64,000 nt of DNA from Malaya genurostris (Eukaryota > Arthropoda > Insecta > Diptera > Culicidae). Of the stretch, positions 44,466 through 55,560 are shown piece by piece. The stretch covers positions 149,268,641 to 149,332,640 of the forward strand of contig NC_080570.1 of the NCBI RefSeq assembly GCF_030247185.1, read 5' to 3'. The first letter of the stretch is position 1; every line of letters begins with the position of its first letter. The notes under the pieces were generated by a model, which saw only the letters and a program-made list of their open reading frames with translations, had not been told where the DNA came from and did no database searches. The position numbers were made by a program, and so were the translations under genes.

Positions 44466-45484
44466 TTTGATCCACCTAGTGGTGTAATGATGCCATTCTC
44501 ATATTATTCTATATTTCCTATATATTACAGCAAGATTCATCAAAATACTATAAATGAAAAAAAATAGAACCCAATTTTGAAGACTTCTTTTGCATAATAC
44601 TACTGCATTAAGGGACAGTACGTTAAAGATGTAAGTTTTTCACTATTTTCCCCTTTCAAAATTCAATTTTCTTGGAAACAGTGATGAATATCGAAAAATC
44701 CACCTGGCATGCTTTCAAAATTTAGTTGACAATATTCTGTGAAATTGAGTTTACCGCTGCTGAAAATTGCAACGCTTGCAATGGCATACCTCTACTTGTT
44801 CATCGATTATCTCGAATTTTCAGGCTAATATCATAAATCTACCGTGACAAAAACTGGAGGATTTAGTTTAGATACGATTAGTACATAAAAACATATATGT
44901 TGTCGCGATAAAAATTAAATCTTTTATTTATCTGTTAAACACAGTTTCGAAAGGAAAGAAGAGAAATTGAATCGACCTCAATGATGATCCTAAACATATA
45001 GACGTAAAGGGAATTGAGGGAATCACGTGGTCGTTTCAAAATCTTTACGCGACCCGATTTCGAGTACGACTTAGAAGACATTTTACGATTTACTACAGCT
45101 CGAAATTTTGAAAACTTATCACATTGTAATGTTAGAACCGGAAGCCGAACTTGGATATTTTTCTGAGACTATCAGATCAGTTAATTTGAGTTTGATTTTA
45201 TGAAAATCTGATATCATTTGTTTTTGGCCCTAGACTATCTTGATCTGCTAACAAGTTAAATTTATAAGCCAATTTAAAGAATTACTCTAAGCACCCTATC
45301 TCTGGAACCGGATGTTGTATCTGATCAAAAATCGGGATATTCATATAAAGACCAGTCATTTGAATTTGAAGTTTGTGAAAATCGGTTCAGCCATCTTCAA
45401 GAAAATTGAGTGACAATATTTATCACACACAAATGATTGAAAAGTTGGTTTGGCAATTCAATTTCTACATGAGAAAGGCAAAAA
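44466..45484 (+). mobile_element. Dispersed element, CCACCTAGTGGTG / GAGAAAGGC family, copy 3
   Basis: Starts TCCACCTAGTGGTGTAATGA at 44471 and ends ACATGAGAAAGGCAAAAA near 45484. It has AACCGGAAGCCGAACTTGGA and GAAAATCGGTTCAGCCATC phrases like copy 2. It lies immediately after the LINE-B A-rich tail. Confidence 0.7.
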
Positions 45485-45489
45485 TAAAT

Positions 45490-45830
45490 GAAGCATTTCG
45501 GAACTGATACTTTTATTTTGTGTGATCTATATTCTAAAAAATAAGTAATTTTTTGTCTGTCACACTTAGGAGAGACCGAGGTTGGGTGGCTGAGTTTTGC
45601 TTTCGGAATTTCTGTACTTATATTGGTTAGATCTTTTGATAAACGGTTTGGGCTGTCGTTAAGAAAACAACTTGTGAGTTCATATGTGTTTTTTTTTCAT
45701 TCCGGGTGAAAAATCACGGAAAAAGTTATTAAGGCTTGTTAGAAACAACATCTGGACACATCTCAATAGATATATTTCCGTAAATATTTCTTCAACGCGT
45801 GAAATTTTTCACAGACTGATGAGCTTATGT
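45490..45830 (+). repeat. Duplicated non-coding segment, copy 1
   Basis: GGAACTGATACTTT, TTTGTCTGTCACAC and AGTTTTGCTTTCGGAATTTC match 47175-47345 in order. The part after 45720 (AATATTTCTTCAACGCGTGA) resembles 48640-48700. Confidence 0.6.
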
Positions 45831-46039
45831 TCGTTTATTGAGTTATTGAGTTATAAATAGTTGTTTGGTTAAGTGGTTTAATAAGAAAAAAATCCGAGAG
45901 AATCGTCATTGAGACTTATTTTTTTTTGTTATTAGCAACAGATAAGTATATTGTAGTCTGACAGTGAAGCAGTCTATAAATAGAACACGTGAAAAGTAAG
46001 CTTCTTGGGAGTGACAATTTTTTTTATATTTTTATTCAT

Positions 46040-46115
46040 TTTTTATATTCGATTATACTGGTTTTAACCTTAAGGTGATTTGTCTATGGGACCAGAAAAA
46101 CTGTTTGACCTTAGT
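46040..46115 (-). mobile_element. 3' fragment of the small tRNA-derived SINE
   Basis: Minus strand: TTTTTCTGGTCCCATAGACA, then CCTTAAGGTTAAAACCAG, like the tail of 46879-47030. The tRNA-like head is absent. Confidence 0.5.
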
Positions 46116-46639
46116 TTTCACTCCAAACCGTCTATTTATTTTTTTACTTTATTCAATGTGGTCCATTTTTGGATCACTACAGATATTTCAGCGATTTTTC
46201 ATCATGAAACTCGCATGAAAAGTATTTTTTCGGAAGGTCTGCAAAATACTTCTCCGTGTCAAGTAGATTTTTCTCTTCTTATTGGTGAACCATCTTTGAA
46301 AGTTTCGAATACACTGAGGTCTTTTTTACAGCGGAACTCCGAAGTTACGCGAATTTGCGAAGCTATTTTCAAAATTGTCCGGTATTCTTGATTTTGTTTT
46401 AGAAATTCATGATACGTCGAGATCTGGTGTTATCCCGAAATGTTTATTTAGTCAACTCTCTGACACTATTAATTTTTTGAAATTTCACCAGATCTTGAAA
46501 TTTTATGCATTTCTGAGACATCGATTTCGAAAAGTCCCAAAGTCGATTAAAAAAAAACTTTTCTTTTTAAATCCACCATATCTGGAAGTTTCATGCATTT
46601 TTCAGACATATGGCAAAAAAATCTGTGAAAATAGGAGAC

Positions 46640-47165
46640 TGCATATTCTCACCATTTACTGTCAGTTCCGGAGTTTCTCAAGGTAGTCAACTAAGACCAT
46701 TTGTATTTTTACTATACCTGAACGATTTGTTGAAATGCATGAAATTGTCAGCGAACGATAATTTCATTTAACTCTTTCGCCCTATCAAAACTCTTTAAAC
46801 TCTTTCGCCCTATCAAAACTCTTCACCTGATGCTAGTTTAAGGAGTAACAATTACTTTGTTAGAAATCATTATTATTTCTTTTTGTTTCAATTATAGAGG
46901 TTTTCACATTAAGGTCATTCACCTCTTCGGGCCAGAAAAGTTTTCTGACCCTATGTGCGGGGGGTTGGGGATCGAACCCAGGTGGGCTGCGTGATAGGCA
47001 TCGACTTACCCATCACACTGTACCCGTCCCGAAATCATTATTATTTTTTGACCTGTTGGTACAAAAGATGAGTAGATTTTAATCAAAAGATGAGTAGATT
47101 TTATGCCTACTTGCACTGCTCACTTGTCTCCAGTGGGTTTTTTCCAGCTAAAAAAAAATAGAAAA
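46640..47165 (+). pseudogene. LINE-B reverse transcriptase fragment, second copy
   Basis: Near 46655-46770 it reads FTVSSGVSQGSQLRPFVFLL, YLNDL and KCMKLS, a decayed RT block. The common LINE-B tail follows (CTGTTGGTACAAAAGATGAG). The tail is split by a SINE at 46879-47030. Confidence 0.75.
46879..47030 (-). mobile_element. 152-bp tRNA-derived SINE with perfect 16-bp duplication
   Basis: Flanked by exact copies of GAAATCATTATTATTT (46863-46878 and 47031-47046). On the minus strand it starts GGGACGGGTACAGTGTGATG, has a B box GGTTCGATCCC, and ends ACCTCTATAATTGAAAC. The A-box region is recognisable but weak. It would be transcribed by RNA polymerase III and moved by LINE enzymes, by analogy with other SINEs. 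It is inserted in a LINE-B tail. Confidence 0.92.
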
Positions 47166-47169
47166 AATA

Positions 47170-48720
47170 GCTTTTCGGAACTGATACTTTCATTTTGTAT
47201 GATCTTATATCCAAAGAAACAAGTAAGTCTTTGTCTGTCACACGTAGAGGACATCGGGGCAGTTTGGCCAAGTTTTGCTTTCGGAATTTCTGTACTCATT
47301 CTGGTAAGACTTTTGAACAAACGTTTTGCGTTGTCATGAAGATACTACTTTTTAACTTACGAGCACATATGTGATTTTTTGTCGTGAATACGACTTACTT
47401 TACTATGGGGTGCCTTTTCAAAATTTATCCTCTGAGAGAGTGATAAGTTTTTGATCGTGAATATCTCTTGTTGTATCTAATGAATCAACATAATTTTTGC
47501 TACATGCCATCGGAAATATGATCACAATTTTATGATAAAATTTTCAGTTGTGTGACATAATCTCAAATAATTCAAAATTAAACTTTTCTGAAATGTTTGG
47601 TATAAACGAGTATCAAAGAGGATAATTCATAAGGTGCGTTTGCCTTTCTCGTATTCTGAAAGTTCATAGCTCAATGATCTGTGAAAGGATTTATATAATC
47701 TAACTACCAATAGAATCGAAATTTTTCAACTTAGGCGTGCATAGCAACAGCATTGAAGTATTTCAATACACTATTGAAAAACCTGTCTTATTTGACCCAT
47801 GTCAACACCAGCCAATCAGAACGCGTTCTGAGGAAGAGAACAAAATATCTGCTGCTGTACAACAAATCGTTCGAGAAAAATGTTCCGAACAGTGTTTAAT
47901 ATCGTAGTGAGTTCCACAATTTGGTCCTTCTGAAAGGCAGGAATGAATCCCGTACAGCATCCTGATAGTTTCTTTCAATGAAATGCAAATCCGAAATGAA
48001 ATATCGAAATTAAAATTCTATATGCTGCTATTTTTATATCCGTTAGAACCGCCCATTAGTGAAAAAGCTACAAACGAAATCACGTAAAAACAAGCCTCTC
48101 ATCAAAAATTGGATCAGTTTGGATTCTATCGCCACTGCGAGCAGATGTATTTTGTTTCGTTTGCAAAGCTAGTTTCGCCTCCGACTAGAGCGATTACGTC
48201 ACAGCTGCCAGTCATTTGCATTGGTAAAAAAGCAACGGCGTTACACAAAATCAGCCGTTCTAATGGATCTAAAAGTTTTCTAAAGAACTATTAGGATTTG
48301 TTGTTCGCAAATCGAAGGGAAATATCCTCAGTTTAGTGCAAATCTAGAACAGTTTGGTTAGATTTGTGCACTTTTCGCTGGGTGAAATTCACAGTAAGCT
48401 AGATCAAGTGAAGCCTACTTTGTTTTTGCGAAAAATGTGGAAAAGGGGAATGCTTGCATAATTCATACAATTGATCAACTAATTGATATTCGGAAGTGTT
48501 AAGGAACATGTCAGTTGTTTTCGTGTTCACGACATCCAGTTATGTCTCTGATATTACCGACCCGCCTTTTTCATTTTGGATTAAGAATCACGAAATAAAT
48601 TAAGGCTTGAACGCGACATAATCTAAAAACACCCCAAAATACGTATATCTGGAAATATTTCATCGACGCGTAAAATATTTCGCAGACTGATGAAGTCTGT
48701 TTCCCTTGTGTAAAATCAAG
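47170..48720. other. Repeat-derived, non-coding stretch
   Basis: 47175-47345 duplicates 45490-45660. Around 47811 a CCAATCAGA box lies in sequence I cannot assign. The 48109-48294 frame is unconvincing. Confidence 0.35.
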
Positions 48721-48729
48721 TGATACTAC

Positions 48730-49400
48730 TTTTTGATCGGAGATGGCGTGGAAAGAAGAACAAGTGTGAATAACAATGTGTCGCTATGAAAATCCGGATT
48801 TGTCAGTAAGAAAACTTACAAAAAAGTTTCGTTTTCTTGCAAGCACTATCCATAACGTACTTACATTGATCGATACACGTTTGGCAACAGCCATGAAGGA
48901 TCGGAGCGGAACAAAAACGGATCTTTGGACCACCAGAAAGACGCGAAGGTGAAGCAAATATTGCAGAAGAGGTCAGATCCCTCGTACTGTAGCTAGGGAA
49001 ATATAAATGCCTCCAACTTTCGTGCGTACATACTTTCAAACACCCGCAAGGTATGATGCAGTTCAAGGTAAAACTGTACCTGAAAGACCTTAAGCAGAAC
49101 ATTTCAGTACGAAGAAATAGTCCAAGCTTCACAGAAAATATTTGGTTTGACAAGCAATATGCAGCAATGGTCTAGAAGGCCAACGCTTCATCATTACTGG
49201 AACGGTAAGCAAGGAAAGATATCGTGAATAACGCCTAAAGAAACGATTGTTACCATTTCGACGAAGCCGTGAAGCTCTCTTGCTATTCTGGTCCGATTTG
49301 ACATCTAGTCACTGCGCCAAAGAAGTTTTGGAATGGTATAAAGCCCGATCAATCGAGCTCTTGTGAAGAAAGAACTCTCACTGTAAACAACAAGCTACAA
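48730..49400 (+). pseudogene. DD37E-like transposase remnant, plus strand
   Basis: Frame fragments give ENPDLSVRKLTKKFRFLAST (helix-turn-helix region). Near 49285 they give LLFWSDLTSSHCAKEVLEWY, the second-Asp block seen in the other DD37E transposases of this window. Numerous stops lie between. The Glu block is not recognisable. Confidence 0.68.
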
Positions 49401-49409
49401 CTATAGCAA

Positions 49410-50560
49410 AATTTCGAAAATCTTGAACAAAAGCAGCTGAATCGGATGCAGTGAAGTCTGCGTAGACCCTAATGGCTGAAGTAAACTGTAACGTTCGTAG
49501 TTTTGAGTAACTGCTATAATATAATTTTTCAATCGAATAAAACGTAAATACAAATTTGTTCTATTCCAAATTTAATCCGTCCAGATTTTGTCGTAGACAA
49601 GCTTTAGTTTCATTTTCCACTGGAAACTAGATTCAATGAGTTAGTGAAATTCGAACAATCGACTCGAAGTCGGATAGAGAAAACTGACCCGGTTGACATA
49701 CCGAAGTTAAAATTAGATTTGTCAACAGCAGTATTGATCAACAAAAAAAAATTACTTTTTACATACGTTTCAAGTTGAGTTACTATGTTGCACTAGTCGT
49801 TCAATTCGAACTGTTTTTGCATTGACAAGTCGAAGATGAAACCAAAAAATGACCCTTAATTGGTGATTACAAAGCATACATTTTCGTTCCAAATCATCGC
49901 CCGCTGCAGTTCGAACAATCGAACCACACCCCTGCCAGGCCGTTTTCCGTTCTTTCCGTTGTTTTGGGTAAGATAATTTCCGCAGCTCACACAATTACAT
50001 ACACACACAACCCACCGTCGCCTGTAATTACTGCCAGCTGTCTGCACTTAATTCCACATTCTGCCCTAAAATGGGACTTTGCAAGCACCACCCGACTCAA
50101 CTCTCTTGAGCCGCCAAGAAGACTTTGTTTAATCAATACTGCATACAGTATTACACTGCCCCCATTGCCCTTCGTTCGCACTTTACCGGAAGCCGCCGAA
50201 GGCTGCCAAGTTTTTCCACCGTCTTATCTGCATTCTCACCACCTCTGTACGGTATTCGACACAAGGCGGGAAGGCGATCTCAACTAGTTAAACCAGTCAA
50301 CCCGCAAAATTAAAGGGGGCCCCCATCAAAGAAGTGCGTGTTTTGGCAACAACCATTAGAACACCCCCGCGTTCTGCCCCCCCCCCGAATGGGGTAGGGT
50401 TGGAAAAGCCAGCCGAAGCAAAACTAAACCGGTCGGATTTATTCAACGCCTTCAGCGAAGCAGACAATGGAATTAATGAGATTACTTTTTGCGGGCGAGC
50501 GACTCCAGTTCGCAACACCCCTTTGCTCTAATGCGACCTCATATGTGCGAGAAAACGGGG
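49410..50560. other. Non-coding stretch, GC-richer after 49850
   Basis: A fragment of the TCATCAGTGC MITE family lies near 49790-49850 (CATTGACAAGTCGAAGATGA). From 49860 to 50560 the sequence looks single-copy and lies just downstream of the astacin gene. No gene recognised. Confidence 0.35.
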
Positions 50561-50580
50561 ATTTGTGGCATTCCTTTAAT

Positions 50581-50586
50581 TTTATT
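50581..50586 (-). terminator. Polyadenylation signal AATAAA of the astacin gene
   Basis: Complement of TTTATT, 59 bases beyond the stop codon. Confidence 0.6.
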
Positions 50587-50644
50587 GGCGTACAATTACA
50601 ATCGTTCGAAGTACGAACTTCGAAGCTCCTGATGAAAGTCAGGT

Positions 50645-51790
50645 TTAATACACAAGATCTCCGAGAGTAGCCTCCTCATTCGGAATGACGGCCGGCGGTG
50701 TTGGACGTTCCGGAACCGATGTTGCTCCTTTTTCCAGCGGAATGGGTAGCTCGAAGGGCTTACGGACGGCGATGTCCCACTGGGTACCGTTGCAGTACAT
50801 GTAGTTCAGTCTAATAAGATCTTTGTAGCTGAAGCCCGTGCGGTTGCCGAAATCGTAGTCCCATGGTTTCTGTGGAAATTGGGTGGGTGATAAGGCATAT
50901 TTTTGGCAAACGTCACAAACGTCAACGCAACTTACCAGATTGACCATTGTCGGATCCATGCCACCAGCGGCGGCAAATCTCGAGTACATCATCACACTGC
51001 CGTAGTCGAACGAAGTACCATAAACTTCGGATTCGGCAGGCGATTTGACGGCAAAGTTACTCTGCACTGCCGGCCAGCTGAAGGTCGCACTTTTGTTCAC
51101 CCAGATGTACTCGTCCCGATCGGGCCGAATGAATTCGTGATGGAAACCGACGGCATGCATCATCTCGTGGATGACCATTCCCGGCCCTTGGGAGAAACAG
51201 TGCGGTTGCAGATTTATCTTGTTCCATTTGTTGTTGGTGTAACGGCCCGTGTACGACCAACATCCGGTTCCTTTCCGTTCCAGTGTGACGAAGTAAGGCT
51301 GATTGGTTCGCGGTACATAACGAACGCACGTTTGCGTATTGAACTGCCAGATAGCGTGACTGAACAGGAACAGCTCCAGTTCGGCTATTGACAAAATTTG
51401 ATTCGGATTAAAATTCATTCTCTCCTGACCGAAAAAAAAATAAAATCACTCACTAAACTCATCGCCGAACACGTACGGAACAATTCCGCCGGGCCACAGC
51501 CGGCTCTGGTAGGTCGCAGTCGGCAGCGAGTTGGCCTGACGCTGATCCGGAAGCATCACATCGAACTGGTAGTACGACTGGTGCTCGATAGGTAGCCCCG
51601 GAAGTCCCTGTTCGTACCAACGGGTCACATTGGCACCGGCTTTCGGATCGGGTTTGGTGAAGGCAGTATCCGCTTTCGATGATTTCGTCGGTGGAACTTT
51701 GGGCCTTTGGGTTGATTTGGCTTCCAACGAGCCCAGGAAGATTACGCAAACGACGACGACGACAATCGTCAAATTCCTGACGTGTAACAT
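50645..51790 (-). CDS. Secreted astacin-family (M12A) zinc metalloprotease, three exons
   Basis: Exons on the minus strand: 51790-51454, 51384-50936 and 50869-50645. Introns are 69 bp (GTGAGT...AATAG) and 66 bp (GTAAGT...CACAG). The spliced frame is 336 aa and closed by TAA. I start at ATG 51790 (MLHVRNLTIVVVVVCVIFLG), a clear signal peptide; the open frame further upstream has no ATG. The proregion holds YYQFDVMLPDQ, which may contain the aspartate that occupies the zinc site in the zymogen. The catalytic domain follows VPYVF. It has HEMMHAVGFHHEFIRPDRD (zinc ligands H185, H189 and H195; catalytic E186), the Met-turn SVMMYS near 244, and cysteines in TCVRY, GCWSY, PHC and YMYC as in other astacins. 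There is no CUB or EGF tail. Such single-domain insect astacins are secreted endopeptidases, often digestive or reproductive; the substrate is unknown here. Confidence 0.96.
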
Positions 51791-51799
51791 TTTGAACAG

Positions 51800-52600
51800 A
51801 CACTGATCGATTGAAAATACGGGATCGGATTGGAGTTGCTTTGTAGCACCAAGCAGCGCTTGTTTTTTCAAATCAAATTCATTTGTGTCAACAGAAGGAG
51901 TAGAGATTTATTGTTATTTGTTACTGGGACTGCATTTGAGTCAATATTGTCTGCTTACGTGATTATCGTGCTACGGCATTTTGAAACATTTTAGAGAACT
52001 CTTGTTTTTTTTCAGGATCTCTCGCAGTAAATCGTCAAGGGGGTTAACGTCATTATAACAACAGTCTCATCCACCTACACCCATTTAACCGGAAACTGAT
52101 GTCTGATCCAAAGCTACATCAAGTCAAAGCCGTTTCGAAGTGCTGAAAAAGGGCTGCTGCTGTTGCTACTGCTGCTCCGGCCGTGCACTTATTATGTATG
52201 TAAATTAGATGTAAATATCTTCCTATTAGAGTGCCCTATCGACTGTCGTGCCGGGGTCGTCTTATAGAGCTGCAGAAGTAGAAATTTTGCTTCGTTCTCG
52301 GATGTTGCTTCTCCATCTCTCAGGGCTGCTGTGTCGTGTCGAGGCAGGCAGGCTGAGAAGAATTTGGTCTGCTGCTAGCTTAAAGTTAAATTTGAAGGGA
52401 TAATGCGAAATCAAATTTACATACCGTATTAGGTCGTATCCTGTCTGGAGCAGCAGTTGAAAATAAAGGGAAAGAGAGCGAAATTGAAGCCATTTAGCAA
52501 CCGCGGTAACGTTGCTGTCTATTGTTTCCTATTGTGAAATCTTAACGTCTTTGTGTTCGAAAAAAAAATGTAAGGTAGCAAAGTCTGCTTGTCGGTTCAA
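51800..52600. other. Upstream flank of the astacin gene
   Basis: A TCAGTG initiator-like motif (complement of 51801-51806) lies 11 bases before the ATG, with no good TATA box at the expected distance. The rest has no recognisable gene or repeat. Confidence 0.3.
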
Positions 52601-52609
52601 AGTTCAAAG

Positions 52610-52670
52610 TATGCATTAGCAGTTAAATGTAAACTGCTCTGCACTGATGGGTCGAAGACGAAACGTAACA
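52610..52670 (-). repeat. Fragment of the TCATCAGTGCATTAGC MITE family
   Basis: GCATTAGCAGTTAAATGTAA and CTGCACTGATGGGTCGAAGA then CGAAACG: one terminal arm, no partner nearby. Confidence 0.65.
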
Positions 52671-52907
52671 ATAAGAAAATGATTATGTGCTCGTTGCTCA
52701 AAATGGTTTAAAATTATTGAACCCCTGAATGGCCACAACAATCTGCCGGCGGACAGTAAGGAGTAAAAAATAAGCTATTCACATACATTTGTGTTGCACG
52801 CATGTATTTGTGATGACTTTTATGCTCAGATCACAGCATGCTGTGCGTTTGGCTGTCGGCTTTCGTTTGTTTACTTGTTTGTGCGGTTGAAATTCTGCGC
52901 TTTCAAA

Positions 52908-54229
52908 ATGTCGCGTATTAAAAAGGAAGTGAAAATTAAGGTTCTGGACACATGGCTAAGTGAGAAGGATATTTTTATGCGAAAATTGGCGACGCGGTTT
53001 GGAATTCATCATGCCAGTGTTAAAACCATCATTACTAACGATTTATTAATTTTAGTTTGACGTAACATGCTTGATCGGAGAAATAGGTATAAAGCGAGAG
53101 GACTAGTGTTTGATGGACAGAGAAGATGTTTGGATGTAAGGTATCGGTCGGGTGACGGCCAGGATGTAGACCATGTTCGATGTACGTGGCTACTATGTCT
53201 GTTTCGAGTTTTAGTGTGGCTAAAGCAAGATCAGAGTGGCGAAATGGTAGCGCGTATGCACGGAATGCATAAGAACGCAGGTTCGAGTCCTGTCTCTGAG
53301 CGTATCTTTTTCCAAAAATTCATCTTTTCTGTTAGTTTTTCTTTCACTTGGCTTCTCCAATATATATTTCCGCTCAGTCATTGCAAAAACTAATCATTAA
53401 TAAGTTTGGGAAACACTATTCTTTGGATGAGCTACCCGGAAAACGCAGAAACCCCGGTTCTTCCAACCCAAAACTGGACCAGAAAGTGGTATCTCTAATC
53501 ATGAAGAACAAATCAATGTCAATACGTGATTTAGCCAAAAAAGCAGAAACGAGTGTCGGAATGATCCAGCGTATCAAGAGGCGAAATCACCGGAAGACCT
53601 ACAAGAAGCAGAAAATCTTGAAACAAAGTTTAGAACAGAAGAAGCGAGCAGCAACAAGGGCCCAGATATTGTATTCGCGTCTTCTGCAGTGTTCGGATGC
53701 ATGCGTTTTGATGGACGATGAGACTTATGTAAAGGAGGACTCGAAAACCCTTCCAGGTCCACCATACTTTACTGTCGTCGTTGGGAAGGATGAGAGCGAT
53801 GCGGACAGGTCGATTCAATTGGAGAAATTCGGTCGAAAGATACTGGTATGGCAAGCAATATGTTCCTGTGGTTTGAAGTCAACCATTTATTACATTACCG
53901 GAACTATAAATGCAGAAATCTATCGATCTGAGCGTCTCCAGAAGAGATTGCTACCTTTATGTAAGACGCATAGTACCCCTCCTCTGTTTTGGTCGGATTT
54001 AGCGTCGGCTCACTATGCCAAAACCACTCTCAATTGGCTTGCGGAAAAAGGTATAAATTTCGTCGAGAAAAATATCAATCCACCAAATTTCCCTCAGCTT
54101 CGACCCATCGAACATTACTGGGCAATCGTGAAGAGGGTCTTCAAGAAGACTGGTAAGGCAGCTGGAAACATGCAGGAGTTCAAAAAAAAATTCGGTTCAA
54201 TCCTCCTAAAAATGCGAACCGAAAATTGA
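52908..54229 (+). pseudogene. DD37E (ITmD37E-like) transposase, disrupted only by a SINE
   Basis: ATG 52908 opens MSRIKKEVKIKVLDTWLSEK and a helix-turn-helix region (MRKLATRFGIHHASVKTI). A SINE (53035-53392) interrupts after codon 42. The frame resumes exactly if the SINE and one 7-bp ATCATTA duplication are discounted, and runs to TGA at 54229. Length without the SINE is about 318 aa, within the range for the family. A second DNA-binding region (MSIRDLAKKAETSVGMIQRI) and catalytic MDDETY, WSDLASAHYAKTTLNWL and LRPIEHYWAIVKR are present. There are 37 residues between the second Asp and the Glu. No other lesion is obvious. Terminal inverted repeats were not found. Confidence 0.88.
53035..53392 (+). 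mobile_element. 358-bp SINE with a central tRNA-like module
   Basis: Flanked by ATCATTA (53028-53034 and 53393-53399). At 53233-53302 there is a tRNA-like stretch with A-box-like TGGCGAAATGG (53237-53247) and B box GGTTCGAGTCC (53280-53290). Between the boxes TATGC-ACGGAAT-GCATA can fold like an anticodon arm. Some 200 bp precede the tRNA-like part, and the minus-strand copy at 26860-27225 shares that upstream part, so it belongs to the element. SINEs usually carry the tRNA part at their 5' end. Confidence 0.8.
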
Positions 54230-54234
54230 TTACT

Positions 54235-54785
54235 TTTTTGTTTTAGTACTGTGTTTCAAACAACGTTCAAACTTTATTTGCTATGCTCTAAAATACAAAT
54301 CCGGAGATGTAATGGTATAAGTGACATAACCGACAAACGCAGCGCTGTAACAACGCTGTTCACAAAAGCAGGAACTAATCGAAGGAATCGGAATAACTTT
54401 TTATCAGAGATTATTATCTCAAAGTTGTGTCAGAAGTTTTCGCAATGAAGAATAGCGTGGGTGGGTAATGTCACAGACCTAACCGGAGGGCGTGAATACG
54501 AATAGAACTGATATGCTTCTTTTACACTTCACAATATAGATGATCGTTCGTATTATAAGGTTGTGTAAATTTGGCTACTTTTATTACTTCACTTCACTTC
54601 ACTTGCACTGTCACGCATCTTTACTAAAGAACGAGTTATTGACGACAAACATATTCTACCATAGTTTTTTTTGTATACTTAGATACTCAATGGAGGCAAA
54701 ACGTCGCATAATTCTTCAGGAATATTTGCTTAGTTCTTGAAAGAACCGATTTGTGGAATTTATCTATCGTTTACAACTGTTAAGT
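54235..54785. other. Non-coding stretch
   Basis: One copy of the TAAGTGAC-TAAC module lies near 54305-54335, and a (CACTT)n run at 54586-54605. Nothing else recognised. Confidence 0.4.
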
Positions 54786-54789
54786 CTTT

Positions 54790-55435
54790 TTTTTCCCATC
54801 ATTAAATAATCTACGCCAGAGCTAAAATTCTGGGCCAGAACTTAATTCTTGAACTGGTTTCAAGAGAGAGGCTTAGAATTCAGCTGCAAAACTCAAGTTC
54901 GCAATCTAGATCAAGAATTCAGGTAATAAATTTAGTTCTCGAATTGAGAACTGAACTCATTTAGCGAATTTTCAGGTTCCGAGTTTTGTTCTAGAACTGA
55001 GTTCCAAATTTGAAATCCGAACTTTAATAAAGGAACTAAATTTGGTTCCAAAATCTAAGTTTCGAATTTAGGTCCAGCGTGCAGGTTCTTAATTCAGGAA
55101 ATGAATTCTGAAACGGAGTTCGGGAATTCAGAAGTCAAATTCAGCTTTGGAGTTCCGAGCATTTAGTTCCATTATACAGATTTTAAATTCATGTCCTAAG
55201 TTTTGATCTTAAATTCTGAACTGGAAATTCAGCATTCGAGTCCCAAAAAAAATTAACTAAATTCAGTTCCAAAATCTAGTCAAGAAACCAGCTCCAGGAT
55301 TCAGTTTCAGAGTTATAGTTTTTAATTCTGAACCTGTAATCTAGTTTTAAAGTCTGAAACTGAAGTCTAAACCTGGAATTAAGTTCAGAACTCAGGTGGA
55401 TCAGAATCGAGGTTCTGAGTTCAGCTTTATTTAGT
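54790..55435. repeat. Degenerate GAATTCAGTTC minisatellite array
   Basis: About 650 bp of variants of AATTCTGAA, GAGTTCAGAACTC and TTCCAGAATTCAG at irregular spacing of about 20-30 bp, many with EcoRI-like GAATTC cores. Related to 43480-43790. Confidence 0.7.
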
Positions 55436-55436
55436 A

Positions 55437-55560
55437 AAATCATAGCACCAGCCATGCAGTGATTCTGTACGCTATGAATCGGCTGCGAAGTCTGTTGAAA
55501 CAGAAGGTCAAAATTGCGCAAAAGGAATGTAATACCAAGGCAGTACTTTTTTGTTTAAAG
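55437..55560 (+). mobile_element. SINE-like body, plus-strand copy
   Basis: CACCAGCCATGCAGTGATTC, TGTACGCTATGAATCGGCTG and GGAATGTAATACCAAGGCAG match the minus strand of 12250-12340. The tRNA-like head seen there is missing. Confidence 0.65.

Noticed and set aside
50870..50935. Read-through peptide with VSCVDVCDVC between the astacin exons
   Set aside because: It is flanked by GTAAGT and CACAG and interrupts a conserved region, so it is intron.
51425..51453. A 29-bp first intron for the astacin gene (ending GGTCAG)
   Set aside because: It is too short for splicing and puts the downstream exon out of frame. The acceptor at 51385 gives 69 bp and the expected astacin spacing.
53233..53302. Functional tRNA (anticodon-arm-like TATGC-ACGGAAT-GCATA)
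   Set aside because: The base before the would-be anticodon is C rather than T, the acceptor strands do not pair, and it is part of a SINE.
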